Below, in pieces: positions 24,837-33,868 of a stretch of DNA of 64,000 nt. The stretch's first letter is position 1. Each line of letters begins with the position of its first letter. The notes below the pieces were generated by a model. That model was not told where the DNA came from. It did no database searches and was given only the letters and a program-made list of their open reading frames with translations. The DNA comes from a bacterium (GTDB taxonomy: Bacteria; Armatimonadota; Zipacnadia; Zipacnadales; Zipacnadaceae), in the NCBI GenBank assembly GCA_030602615.1, contig JAUVZM010000003.1, positions 37,707-101,706 of the forward strand. Direction: 5' to 3'. Both the position numbers and the translations under genes were made by a program.

Positions 24837-27125
24837 ATGCAAAATAATGTTTATGGTGCCGATTTTCATTCTGTGTCAGACGGTGCGCCTTACTCACCCC
24901 GCCAGTTTGCCGTCAGCCGAGATAGCCAGGGTCACAGATGGGCCGCGTGGCACTCGAACGAGGGCGACCTGGAAGCCATCCGGGTTTACTCCCCCGAAGT
25001 CTGCCCGGAGACGCAGATAATCTCGCCGGTGGGCCTGTGTTTTGAGCCAGCACTAGTAGCTGAGCCTGACGGCGCAATATGGTGCACCTGGTCCCAGCGC
25101 CGCGAAGAGCGGTGGGAGACAGTGGCTCGCCGCTATGACGAAGAATGGTCCCCACCAGTTGTGCTGCCTACTGAGAAGGCCTTTGCTTTCCACGTGGCGG
25201 GCAGTTGCGACAGCCAGGGCCGCCTGTGGCTGGGCCACTGCGCCTGGGACTATGGTGAGCCTCCCCGAGTCGGTGTCCACATCTATGACGGCAGCGAGTG
25301 GTCGGCGCCGATACAATTCCCTGGTGTCGAGGGCTTCCATATGCGTCCCCGCTTAGCTGCTGCGGACGACGGGGCTGTCTGGATTGCTTTCAATGCTTAC
25401 CGGGACGGGGCCTTTCGCGTGATTACGGCCTCTTTTTCGGCGGAGGAGCAGAGTCCTGAATTCACAGCAGTGCCCTGCGATCAGCCCGGAGCTTGGGATC
25501 TGTTTCCCAGCATTTGTGTGGACAGCGGCGGCACTGTTTGGGTGGCGTGGGTCACCTCTGTGGACGTGGTCCGCGCCGGCGTGGTAGGCCGCCAGCACAC
25601 GCTCAACTGCGCCGTGTGGGATGGCGCAAAGTGGGCGCCACCGGCGGGCAGCGACAGCTTTGCCGTCACCCGCCTGGATTGGGGAATGCTGCCGGTCAAT
25701 ACCTACTGGGGCTACGATGGCCTGCGGCGGCGGCCAATGCTGGCCCGCGACCAGCAGGGCATCTGGGTGTTCTGGGAAAGACACCGCGACGAGACCAGTA
25801 TCATCGAAAACGTACACAACGGTCAATTCTGTGGCAAGTATCACGACGGTCACGGCTGGTCCCAAGCTTATCTGGTTCACGACGGCCATTGCTGCTTTAC
25901 TGTAGACAGCAATACCCCCCAGCCGGAAGAGGCCCTGATGTGGGGTTGCAAGACTGGTCCGGGCCAGCTCGGAGTTGACATTGCACTGCTGGAGCGGCCC
26001 CGCGGCGAACTGGAGCTGCTGGAAGAGTATCTCGATGAACTATGGACAGGATGGCAGCCTGTTGACTTGCCGCAGCAGGTAACCGGGCCTTTGCCTACCC
26101 ACAAGATTGAGTGCGGCGGCTGTGAGTATGAACTCATCTGGACTGATTTGCACTATCATTCCTACTATTCCCCTGACGCCGAGGGCGAGCCCCTTGAACT
26201 ACTCTTGTACGCTCGCGACCGTGCCGGCCTGGCTGCCTGCTGCATAATAGACAACGATTACTACTCCGACATAGTTGTGACCCGCAGTGCCCTGGAATAC
26301 ACCTATGCAGTAGCCCAGTGCTTCGATGAGACAGAATTTGTGGCTTTCTGGGGCTATGAGTACACTTACCATCCGCCCAATGAGCCGGAACACCCCAAGA
26401 ATCACCGTGCAGTCGTGTACTATGACCGCGATCAGCCGCTGGCCCGGCGTAGCCATCCTGATGGCGCCACGGCGGACGAATTTATGGCAACAATGGACGG
26501 CAGTGCGTCGTTGTGGCACGCACACCACGAGGAATGGGATCTGTTCGGCCATATCCAGGAGGAGTGTGTCGAGGTGTGCGCCGGATGGTATGACTACATG
26601 CAAACCACCGATGTCACTCAGCGCCACCTGGCGGCCGGCCATCGGTTTGGCTTGACCGGAGCCAGTGACACCCATCGCATCTGCCCGGGCATGGGGGGCG
26701 CACTAACCGGCCTGTACGTCCACGAACGCAGCCGGGAGGGGGTAGTCGCGGCGTTGAAGGCCCGCCGCTGCTACGCCACCACCGGTACACGGCTGCTGAT
26801 GGACTTCCGCATCAATGACCATCTTATGGGCAGTTGCCTGAAGAGCATTGAGGGGCCGCGCCTGCAACTTAGTCTCAGTGGCCGACGGGAGATCGAACTG
26901 GTCACGGTACTGCGCGATGAAGAGGTTATCGCGCAACTGGCGCCCGGCACCCGAAGCTGGCAGTGGAACTGCACTGACGCGGAGGCCGAACCCGGCTGGC
27001 ACTTTTACCGGGTAGAGGTTAAGGAGCGCGGGGAGATTAAGCAATACCCTCATAACATCGCCCAGGCTGCTGGCTTCCGGGCCTACAGTAGCCCCATCTG
27101 GGTGAGAATCCATATAGAGGAATAG
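24837..27125 (+). CDS. Beta-propeller plus PHP-type metallohydrolase fusion
   Basis: A 762-residue two-part protein. Residues 1-400 hold about six repeats with the pattern D-x-x-G-x-x-W-x-x-W (RDSQGHRWAAWH, EPDGAIWCTW, CDSQGRLWLGH, ADDGAVWIAF, DSGGTVWVAW, RDQQGIWVFW), the loop signature of a BNR/sialidase-like propeller. Residues 430-700 are a PHP/CehA-like (DUF3604-type) domain: WTDLHYHSYYSPDAEG, LWHAHHEEWD and GLTGASDTHR are probable metal-ligand sites, and RRCYATTGTRLLMDFRIN is typical of that family. A small beta-sandwich ends it. No signal peptide. The substrate is unknown; a phosphoester or an organic ester are possibilities. AGAGGA precedes the ATG, 35 bases after the MttB-like stop, so the two form an operon. 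Confidence 0.8.
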   Translation: MQNNVYGADFHSVSDGAPYSPRQFAVSRDSQGHRWAAWHSNEGDLEAIRVYSPEVCPETQIISPVGLCFEPALVAEPDGAIWCTWSQRREERWETVARRYDEEWSPPVVLPTEKAFAFHVAGSCDSQGRLWLGHCAWDYGEPPRVGVHIYDGSEWSAPIQFPGVEGFHMRPRLAAADDGAVWIAFNAYRDGAFRVITASFSAEEQSPEFTAVPCDQPGAWDLFPSICVDSGGTVWVAWVTSVDVVRAGVVGRQHTLNCAVWDGAKWAPPAGSDSFAVTRLDWGMLPVNTYWGYDGLRRRPMLARDQQGIWVFWERHRDETSIIENVHNGQFCGKYHDGHGWSQAYLVHDGHCCFTVDSNTPQPEEALMWGCKTGPGQLGVDIALLERPRGELELLEEYLDELWTGWQPVDLPQQVTGPLPTHKIECGGCEYELIWTDLHYHSYYSPDAEGEPLELLLYARDRAGLAACCIIDNDYYSDIVVTRSALEYTYAVAQCFDETEFVAFWGYEYTYHPPNEPEHPKNHRAVVYYDRDQPLARRSHPDGATADEFMATMDGSASLWHAHHEEWDLFGHIQEECVEVCAGWYDYMQTTDVTQRHLAAGHRFGLTGASDTHRICPGMGGALTGLYVHERSREGVVAALKARRCYATTGTRLLMDFRINDHLMGSCLKSIEGPRLQLSLSGRREIELVTVLRDEEVIAQLAPGTRSWQWNCTDAEAEPGWHFYRVEVKERGEIKQYPHNIAQAAGFRAYSSPIWVRIHIEE

Positions 27126-27217
27126 TAGCACCGTGCAGGGAAATCCACGCGCAGCAGGAAGCTATATGTGCAGCAAGATATTCTCAGCACACAGCCAATA
27201 GAAAGGATGGCGAGCAA

Positions 27218-28273
27218 ATGAACGAGACAGTTCGAGTTGCTTTTGTGGGGGCTGGTCGGCATGCTACGGGGAGCTTATATCCGCAGTTGCACCATGTACC
27301 CGATCTCGACCTGGTCGCGGTCTGCGACTTGGCTCGGGAAAAGGCGGAGCACAACGCCCGGTGGTTCGGCGCTCGCGCGGTATACACTGATGTCGAGCAG
27401 ATGCTGGCTAATGAACAGCTCGATGGTGTATATATCTGCGGGCTGCCCGATATGATGGATGAGGTGGGTCTGCAAGCACTTGAGGCCGGTCTGCCGATCT
27501 TTGTGGAGAAGCCGTCAGCCGTTGACGTGCCCAAGGCCCGAGAATTGGCCCAGGCCGCCGATGACCGGGGGCTGTGGGGAATGGTTGCCTTTATGAAGCG
27601 CTTCGCCCCAGCCTACGTGACGGCGCGCGATATAGTTGGCGGAGCCGATTTCAACAGCCTGCAGATGCTGGAGGTGGCCTTTACCCAGGGGCCCTATCCC
27701 CAATGGGCGGGTATAGACGATACTATGCTGGCGATGCTTACGGGACAGAACTGTCACATTTTCGACCTGGTCCGCTTCTTTGGGGGTGACGTTGAGTGGG
27801 TGCAGGTGACCAAGCGCTGGCTCAATGCTGACCGAATGGGTCTGTTTGTCAGTTGCCAGTTCGCCAGCGGCGCCATTGGCGTGATGAACCTCAATACGCT
27901 GGAAGGCTGGGAGGGCAACCCGTGGCAGGATATCCGTGAATCGCTGCGCTGTGTGGGGATAGGCGAGTCGGTGACGGTCGATGAGATGCTGTACATTACT
28001 CACCACCGCCCGGGCCAGCCCTGGTGTGGCATGGAGAACAAGCCCTTCGGCCACGCCCTTGGGCGGCTGCAGCCTGCCTGGGTTGCTTTGGTGGCTGATG
28101 ACCTGTGCGGTTACCGTGGCGAGGTCGCCTACTTTGCCCAGTGTCTGCGGGAGGATCGTCCCCCGGAGCAGGGCGCGGATCTGTGGGATGGCGCTAAGTC
28201 CCTGGAGCTTACTGAGGCGATTTATGAAAGTGCCAGCTCGGACGGGGCGCGCGTGGCAGTTCCCGTGCGGTAG
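27218..28273 (+). CDS. Gfo/Idh/MocA-family oxidoreductase
   Basis: A 351-residue NAD(P)-dependent dehydrogenase acting on sugars, inositols or related polyols. The N-terminal Rossmann fold reads VRVAFVGAGRHATGSLYPQL, then VAVCDLAREKA. The signature Glu-Lys-Pro is in IFVEKPSAVDV near residue 97, and the C-terminal domain holds a conserved GQNCHIFDLVRFF region, where the His is the likely acid-base residue. AAAGG lies about 10 bases upstream. It follows the propeller-PHP gene by 92 bases and probably belongs to the same catabolic transcript. The substrate cannot be assigned. Confidence 0.9.
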   Translation: MNETVRVAFVGAGRHATGSLYPQLHHVPDLDLVAVCDLAREKAEHNARWFGARAVYTDVEQMLANEQLDGVYICGLPDMMDEVGLQALEAGLPIFVEKPSAVDVPKARELAQAADDRGLWGMVAFMKRFAPAYVTARDIVGGADFNSLQMLEVAFTQGPYPQWAGIDDTMLAMLTGQNCHIFDLVRFFGGDVEWVQVTKRWLNADRMGLFVSCQFASGAIGVMNLNTLEGWEGNPWQDIRESLRCVGIGESVTVDEMLYITHHRPGQPWCGMENKPFGHALGRLQPAWVALVADDLCGYRGEVAYFAQCLREDRPPEQGADLWDGAKSLELTEAIYESASSDGARVAVPVR

Positions 28274-28278
28274 GTGAC

Positions 28279-28311
28279 GGGTGGGAGGTTGGAGGAGGGA
28301 GGTGGGAAGGG
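28279..28311 (+). other. G-rich tract (G-quadruplex-like)
   Basis: Just after the Gfo/Idh stop the plus strand carries repeated GGG/GG runs (GGGTGGGAGG...GGAGGGAGGTGGGAAGGG). Such a run can fold as a G-quadruplex. Any role in transcript ending is speculation. Confidence 0.3.
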
Positions 28312-28374
28312 TATAGCCTACGCGAATCTTAAGCGACAAGGTGAGTAGTTACCCAAGCTCTATAGGAGGACGAT

Positions 28375-29844
28375 ATAACCATAAGCAAGCTTGAGCATAG
28401 AGTTATCTATAACCAGGATGACAGTGCACTCTTCTTGCTACTGGCGGAAAGGAATGAGTCAACAAAGCCAGAGCATGTCGATGACATGGTTGATGAGGTA
28501 GCCGATGGGGGCGCTGAGGTGTTCCTTGTTTGCCCCAACGCGCAGAAGGTCAACTATCCCAGCAGAGTCCGGGAGACATACTGGGACAACGAGGAGTTCC
28601 ACGGAAGTCGGGATTGGAGCCAATTTTTTGAGAAGCAGAAGGAGTTGGCCCAACAGTGTGACTATCTGGAGCGGGCCCTGGCTCGCTGCCGCCAGCGGAG
28701 CATAGTGCCGGGCGTTACCATTCGCATGAATGACATGCACGGCTTTCCCGAATGGCCGAAATCTCCACAGTTCAGTCGGTTCTATATGGACCATCCCGAG
28801 TGGCAACTCGACGGTCGCCATGCGGCCCGCGGCTATGCGTCCCGAGGGTTGAACTATGCTATCCCCGAAGTCCGCGACCATTACTTGTCGCTGATTCAGG
28901 AAATTGTCGGTGAATATGACATCGAGGTGCTGGAACTGGATTTCAACCGCTTCCCGGCTTATTTCTATCGCGACAATATCGAGCAGCACTGCACAACGAT
29001 GACTGAATTCATCGGGGAAGTGCGCAACGCTGTGGACGCGACCGGGCGGAAGATTGCGCTGACGGCGCGCATCGCAGCCACACCGGGCGGCGCGCTGGGC
29101 TTGGGTCTTGACGTACAGGCGTGGGCGCAGCAAGGCACAATTGACGGGATAACAGTAAGTGAATTCCTGAATACCGGCTGGGAGCTGCCCATTAATCAGT
29201 TTCTACGCCTGGTCGGTCCGGACGTGGCAGTGTATGCTGGGGCAGACGCTGCGGCCTTTACCTGGGAAGGCCTGAGCCGACAGAATTTGGCTCTCAATAG
29301 GGAACTACTTAGAGGCTTCGCGGCAGGTTATCTGGCCTCAGGTGCTGATGGGGTGAACTTGTTCAATTTCTTCACTTGCCGCGAGCCGAACCGGCCTCAG
29401 CCGCAGGAACCTCTGTTTGACGTTTTGGCTGAGATGGGCGATTTGGAAGGTCTACGTTCGAAAGAGCGTCGCCACGCGACCACCTCGGGCTTTCAGATGG
29501 TGGAATCCGACCTGCCCCGCCAGGTCCCTGTTGAGCTTTCGCCCGGCCAGAGCCGCAAGTTTCGTATGACACTGGCCGCCGAGGGCTCAGGGGGGCAGGG
29601 CTCTCTACTAGTCATATTCGACGGTACCGCCCACAGTGACGATCTGTGGCTCTATCTCAATGACCAGCCAATTGGCTGCGCCGCACAGGTTGTTGAGGGC
29701 GAACGAGGAACGTTCCAGAGCCAGGTAGCAACTTTTGATCTGCCTCAAGGCGCTGTTCGCGACGGCACCAACGAACTGATAGTCCGTTGCGAAAACACAA
29801 CTATCAGGATCGTCGGGCTGGAAGTGCGCTTCGCTGAGAAATAG
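28375..29844 (+). CDS. Glycoside-hydrolase-like TIM-barrel protein, AUA start?
   Basis: The exact family is not recognised. Of about 489 residues, the N-terminal two thirds look like a glycoside-hydrolase-type barrel (VPGVTIRMNDMHGFPEWP, VLELDFNRFPAYF, GITVSEFLNTGWELP, YLASGADGVNLFNFF), with acidic residues at strand ends. The last 130 residues form a beta-sandwich-like domain (LLVIFDGTAHSDDLWLYLNDQPI). The track starts at a TTG (28435) with no Shine-Dalgarno. The frame continues upstream as EHRVIYNQDDSALFL, natural for such proteins, to AGGAGG at 28364. No ATG, GTG or TTG lies there, only ATA at 28375 and 28381. Either AUA is used or the start codon has mutated. Confidence 0.65.
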   Translation: MTISKLEHRVIYNQDDSALFLLLAERNESTKPEHVDDMVDEVADGGAEVFLVCPNAQKVNYPSRVRETYWDNEEFHGSRDWSQFFEKQKELAQQCDYLERALARCRQRSIVPGVTIRMNDMHGFPEWPKSPQFSRFYMDHPEWQLDGRHAARGYASRGLNYAIPEVRDHYLSLIQEIVGEYDIEVLELDFNRFPAYFYRDNIEQHCTTMTEFIGEVRNAVDATGRKIALTARIAATPGGALGLGLDVQAWAQQGTIDGITVSEFLNTGWELPINQFLRLVGPDVAVYAGADAAAFTWEGLSRQNLALNRELLRGFAAGYLASGADGVNLFNFFTCREPNRPQPQEPLFDVLAEMGDLEGLRSKERRHATTSGFQMVESDLPRQVPVELSPGQSRKFRMTLAAEGSGGQGSLLVIFDGTAHSDDLWLYLNDQPIGCAAQVVEGERGTFQSQVATFDLPQGAVRDGTNELIVRCENTTIRIVGLEVRFAEK

Positions 29845-30009
29845 ATTATTCCCGTGTGCCCACAGCCGTTGCTATGCGCCTGAGGAGATCCTTGAAATCA
29901 AGGGCCTTATTGAAGGCCATGAGTTGCGCCCTGCAATTGTACTAGCTGACCCGCCCCTTAATCTTCCCATACAACAAGCAGCGGGACAATTCTGCCGGCT
30001 CATAGATAA

Positions 30010-30290
30010 TGCTCAGATGAAGAGTTGCGTTCCGGTATCGAGGCAATCACTCCCAACGAATCCATCTCCGTTCTCATCGAAGCCTGCGGGAGCCCGCAGG
30101 CGGTAAGGACTTTAGTATCCCTCGCACCTTCGGGAGGCCGGGTGGTGGTGGCCGGTGCTCTCTCTGGCGAACTGCTTCTTCCTGACCCCTTCGACGCCTT
30201 TATAATGCGTGAAATCTCCATCATTGGTGCTTTTCAGCCCAACTGCCCCGTGGAGCATCAGCGGTATTATCCCTCTAAAGACAGGGCAGA
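30010..30290 (+). pseudogene. Fragment of a zinc-type alcohol dehydrogenase
   Basis: An open stretch reads DEELRSGIEAITPNESISVLIEACGSPQAVRTL...GGRVVVAGALSGE...DPFDAFIMREISIIGAFQPN. This is the Rossmann half of a medium-chain dehydrogenase, in the threonine/sorbitol dehydrogenase style. It has no N-terminal catalytic half and breaks off before the C-terminal helices, where the GH4 gene's end begins. Another frame just upstream (29880-30020, PEEILEIKGLIEGHELRPAIVLADPP) also looks like coding debris of unknown origin. This explains the 430-base gap after 29844: decayed genes. Confidence 0.6.
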
Positions 30291-31585
30291 AACTCTGCCT
30301 GACGCTGAAGCATCTCCTCCATCATTTCTTCGGCCCGCTGGGGGTTGTCTACGGTCGGCTCCAGCAACAATGCCTGCAGCAGCACGCGCTTGGAGCGCTG
30401 GCGATACGCTTCAACCAGCAGCTCTTGGATAGAGGTTTGCAGCCGGCACATAGCAGCGATTGCTTCCGGAAGCGGCCCAACTTCAATAGGATGAATACCC
30501 TGGGCATCAACAATAAGCGGCACTTCCACAATAGCATCGGCCGGCAAGTTGGCCACCGAAAGCTCGCTGTTAGGGACATTGGCCGAGATTATGCGGTCGC
30601 CGCTGTCAAACTCAATACCTTCGATGATAGGAATGATCACCTCACCGGAGGTCTCGGCCAGTTCCTCGGTCATCGCCGCCTCCCCGTCGGCGACCTGCTG
30701 GATTATCTTCCAGAGTGGCAACTTATCCTCGCTGCCGCGTTCCCAGGCGACATGGAATTTGCGGTAGTGTTCAAATGTAGGCCCGGTCAAACTGTAAGCA
30801 AAGCCGACATATTCACCCGGGTGACTCTCCGCGGGGTAGGTCAGCAGGCCGTAGGTGTCATAGAAGTATCGCACCAGCGGGTCCAGTCCCCAGGTTTGCT
30901 GCTCCATACGTTCAGCGAAACGCGGGGACAGATCGGCACCGTCTGTGGCATCCTTGATGCCCAAAACCCAGTGGAAGTGATTGATCCCGCCGACGGTCAG
31001 TTCAATCTGTTCAGGTTCTTTACCGAGGACCTCCGCTACCTTTGCGAGGGTGGCGAAGGGACCATGGCATATACCTGCAGCTTCAACTTCGGTCAGCCGA
31101 CTTATCGCCAGGCACACCCGGCTTTCGGGATTTGTGAAATTGAGCACCAGCGCCTGGGGGCAGAGCCGCTCGACATCCCGGATAATCGGCATAGTCAGGT
31201 GGATGCTACGCAGGGTATGGAAGGCTGCGCCGGGGCCGCCATTTTCCCCAAAGATATGCTTGAACCCATAGGAAAGAGGCACGTAGAAGTCCTGCTGCCA
31301 TAGCTCCAGGCGCTGGCGTGCTACCGCGATGATAACGTAGTCAGCCCCGGGTAGCGCCTCAGCACGGTCAGTGGTAGCCTCCAGGCGGACGCTGGCCCCG
31401 CGATAGTCCTTCAGCACCTGTGCGAAACTGTACATCCGCTCCAGCGCCTCTTCGTCGGTGTCCACCAGTACGACGGTAAGCTCTGTCTGCCGATTCAGTC
31501 GGTCGGCATCCAGCAGGTCGGCGATGGTCCCGCGCCCAAATGACAGACTACCCGCGCCCACCACGACTACTTTTACCGGTTTCAT
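30275..31585 (-). CDS. GH4 family glycosidase (alpha-galactosidase-like)
   Basis: A 436-residue NAD- and metal-dependent glycosidase of family 4, which cleaves alpha- or beta-glycosides by a redox-elimination mechanism. It has the N-terminal Rossmann motif VVVVGAGSLSFG, NFTNPESR near residue 150, and the metal-binding Cys/His in GICHGP near residue 173 and GGINHFHW near residue 203. The lack of a phosphate-binding loop is not testable by eye, so phospho-glucosidase against galactosidase/glucuronidase activity stays open. AGGAGG lies 12 bases before the ATG. Transcribed opposite to the dehydrogenase/GH-like genes. Confidence 0.9.
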   Translation of the reverse strand: MKPVKVVVVGAGSLSFGRGTIADLLDADRLNRQTELTVVLVDTDEEALERMYSFAQVLKDYRGASVRLEATTDRAEALPGADYVIIAVARQRLELWQQDFYVPLSYGFKHIFGENGGPGAAFHTLRSIHLTMPIIRDVERLCPQALVLNFTNPESRVCLAISRLTEVEAAGICHGPFATLAKVAEVLGKEPEQIELTVGGINHFHWVLGIKDATDGADLSPRFAERMEQQTWGLDPLVRYFYDTYGLLTYPAESHPGEYVGFAYSLTGPTFEHYRKFHVAWERGSEDKLPLWKIIQQVADGEAAMTEELAETSGEVIIPIIEGIEFDSGDRIISANVPNSELSVANLPADAIVEVPLIVDAQGIHPIEVGPLPEAIAAMCRLQTSIQELLVEAYRQRSKRVLLQALLLEPTVDNPQRAEEMMEEMLQRQAEFLPCL

Positions 31586-31853
31586 AATATCTTGCTGCCT
31601 CCTGAGTGAATATTGCCAAAACTGCCCCTACATTATAGCGAACGGGGGACGCTGTCAAGGGCAGGCGGGGACTACCAATAGACGGGAGAAGTCTGTGGTT
31701 AGCAAGAGAACTTGGAGGGTGTTCTATACAGCGAGGGGCACGGCGCTGCGCATCGGCCGGGCATACAGATCCGCCCAGTCCAGGCGGGGATTGAAGTGGA
31801 ACTCTAAGATAGCCTGACTGACGCTATCCTGGTAGTGGGCTGGCCCTCGTCGG

Positions 31854-31943
31854 CGCGGCACATAGGGCAATACCGCCTTACCACTAACCCCGTCGCTCTC
31901 CAACTCTATCAGATGAGGCGTTGTGGGTTGTTCCCCCCTCCTC
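31854..31943 (-). repeat. Dispersed 90-bp repeat, copy A
   Basis: About 79 of 90 bases match copy B (34055-34144) with no gaps in my hand alignment. On the minus strand both copies read in one frame as RRG-x-QP...PHLI(E/D)LESDGV(S/D)GK...LPYVPR, with several silent changes, so the source was probably coding. In copy A the frame runs on for about 35 residues past the repeat to a TAG at 31726 (...ILEFHFNPRLDWADLY...). There is no start codon. The rest of the 31586-32044 gap shows nothing I recognise. Confidence 0.7.
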
Positions 31944-32044
31944 GCTCCGCGTCACGGAAGTGGCCAATTCTTCAGAAGCACCACTTGCGACAAATTGGCC
32001 GCAGCTTCTGCTACTAGTCTCCCTCTTTTTGTCCTCCAATCCCC

Positions 32045-33160
32045 CTATCGGAGTGCCTCATCAAGCATGGTCAGATAATTCTCCAAAGGTATGTAACTTG
32101 GTATTGAATTGCCGGACCCGATGGCGAAACGGCCTGAGGGTGCACATTCATCAATCATCGAGCGCACGTAGCCACGGAGCTGCTCTGGTGAATAGGAGGC
32201 CAGTTTATGTATATCTATTCCGCCGAGTACAGCAATCTGCTCGCCGTAGCGCTTTTGGAAGTCACCAGCGGGAATGATGCTGTCCTCAAAGGAATGCTTT
32301 CCATCAATGCCTACATCTTCAATCAAATCCTTCATTATAGCCTCTATGTTGCCGCAGGAGTGTAGAAAATAGGGCAGCTTGGCGTCATGAGCTATCTGAG
32401 CAAAGCGTCTATGCCAGGGCAGAAAGTATTCTCGTAGATCGTCCGGCGAAATGAGAGTCTGAGTGCGGAATCCCATATCATCGCCGGGAAAGATGGCGAT
32501 CAGATTATCGAGATGAACCAGGCGCTGATAATACTGCTCCATAAGTGTACCGACGCGCTCGATGACAGCGCTGATCAGTTCTGGGTTATCATACAGGGCA
32601 AGACTTAGTCCCTCGTAGGACATAATCCAGCGAACATGTTCGCAGATACCGCCAGCGTGACAGGACATCAGTCCCATACCCTCTGGCAGGTGGCTATCAA
32701 TGTACTCATGAGGAAAGAAATCAGCCTCGGTTAGAGTAGGCCAGGGATATTGCTCAAAATCTTCCCAACTACTGATAGGCCTATGGTGTTCATCTGCCCA
32801 GGCCCGCTGGCCCTCCGAAGCCTGGGCCGTGTCTTCGGTAAGCAGATGATGGCGGGGGAGGTCCAAGGATAGTTCGAGGCGCACAAAGTCGTAGCCCATC
32901 CGGTACCAGAATTCAATGAGATTATCCCAATATGCTGGCTCAGTAAAGGCCTGGACTGAGCCAGTTTCCTTGGTTCCATTGCTTGGAGCCGGCACCCATT
33001 GACGTCCCAGCATATCGCTGATGATAGTACACATATGTATGTCATCAACCACATATTCCACCAACGGAGGCTTTTGTGGTCTTTCCTCCCCCATCAGGCA
33101 ACGGATAAAGGCCTCCGCATCAGGCGTGGGGCTGTCAATAGGCACACAATAGTCCGACAC
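32045..33160 (-). CDS. Uroporphyrinogen decarboxylase-family (UroD-like) protein
   Basis: A 371-residue TIM-barrel protein of the UroD/MtaA/MtbA superfamily. Such non-heme members usually move methyl groups between corrinoid proteins and thiols such as homocysteine or coenzyme M. AKLPYFLHSCGNIEAIMKDL near residue 265 has the H-x-C-G zinc motif of methyltransferases; true UroD lacks it. The C-terminal GRFAIGSGNSIPSYIPLENYLTML is typical. It may pair with the MttB-like protein at 23314. The start was moved six codons to a GTG (33160) with GAGGTGA 8 bases upstream; the track's ATG has no ribosome site. Confidence 0.82.
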   Translation of the reverse strand: MSDYCVPIDSPTPDAEAFIRCLMGEERPQKPPLVEYVVDDIHMCTIISDMLGRQWVPAPSNGTKETGSVQAFTEPAYWDNLIEFWYRMGYDFVRLELSLDLPRHHLLTEDTAQASEGQRAWADEHHRPISSWEDFEQYPWPTLTEADFFPHEYIDSHLPEGMGLMSCHAGGICEHVRWIMSYEGLSLALYDNPELISAVIERVGTLMEQYYQRLVHLDNLIAIFPGDDMGFRTQTLISPDDLREYFLPWHRRFAQIAHDAKLPYFLHSCGNIEAIMKDLIEDVGIDGKHSFEDSIIPAGDFQKRYGEQIAVLGGIDIHKLASYSPEQLRGYVRSMIDECAPSGRFAIGSGNSIPSYIPLENYLTMLDEALR

Positions 33161-33257
33161 ATTGCTCACCTCGATCATCGTTTACTAACCACCAAAGCCG
33201 ACCTGCCCCCATAAATGGTACCAGTTGCTATGTTGGCTCCACGGTCTCCAGGCTCGG

Positions 33258-33715
33258 CTACGCCTCGTCTTCCGGCCGTAGCTGGACCGCTTTCGGCGCT
33301 GGTGCTCGATAGTTAAGTACGCTGTGTGGCCTCACTGTATTATGCTCTCTTCGCCATCGCTCCACTAATACCTGCGCCTCCCACAGTGTGTCAAAGATAT
33401 CCACGTTCAAAAGCTCGTCCCCGAACTTGCCGTTGAACGACTCCAGGTGCTCATTCTCCTAGGGACTGCCCAGCGCGATGCATGGAGTCTTTACTTCCAG
33501 ATTTGATATTCACTGCCGCACGATATTGGCGGTAGACTCTGATCCGTTGTCGGAACGAATGTAATCCCGAATGCACCGCCCAATGAACAGCTAGGTGAGT
33601 CGGTTCACTACGTCCTCGCTGGTCAGTCGCCTGGCCACGTCGATGGCCAGACATTCCCGGCTGTATTCATCGATGATCGTAAGCAGGCAAAATGGCCGTC
33701 CGGCGGGACGGCTAT
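33258..33715 (-). pseudogene. IS3-family transposase (OrfB) remnant
   Basis: One continuous reading frame matches the C-terminal half of IS3-type transposases: GRPFCLLTIIDEYSRECLAIDVARRLTSEDV...IRSDNGSE...EHLESFNGKFGDELLN...WRREHNTVRPHSVLNYRAPAPKA. The second Asp (SDNG) and final Glu (ESFNGK) of the DDE triad are there; the first Asp region and OrfA are gone. Three stops interrupt it (at 33591, 33510 and 33459) without frameshift, and two fall at conserved Trp positions. The copy is therefore dead. I see no terminal repeats. Confidence 0.85.
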
Positions 33716-33868
33716 CTTCCCGGCCTGGAGGCCGACCTCGCCTTCTTTCGCCAGTGGCGTTCAAACCAACTTGAGGTGTCTTGCTGAGGGTTGGTGACTG
33801 GGAGTCATGGGTACACTGCTAATTGCAGAACCGGTAGCATCACTTGGAGACAGCGAGCCGAGCAAGAA

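Noticed and set aside
30209-31303. 364-aa plus-strand ORF
   Set aside because: Antisense of the GH4 gene.
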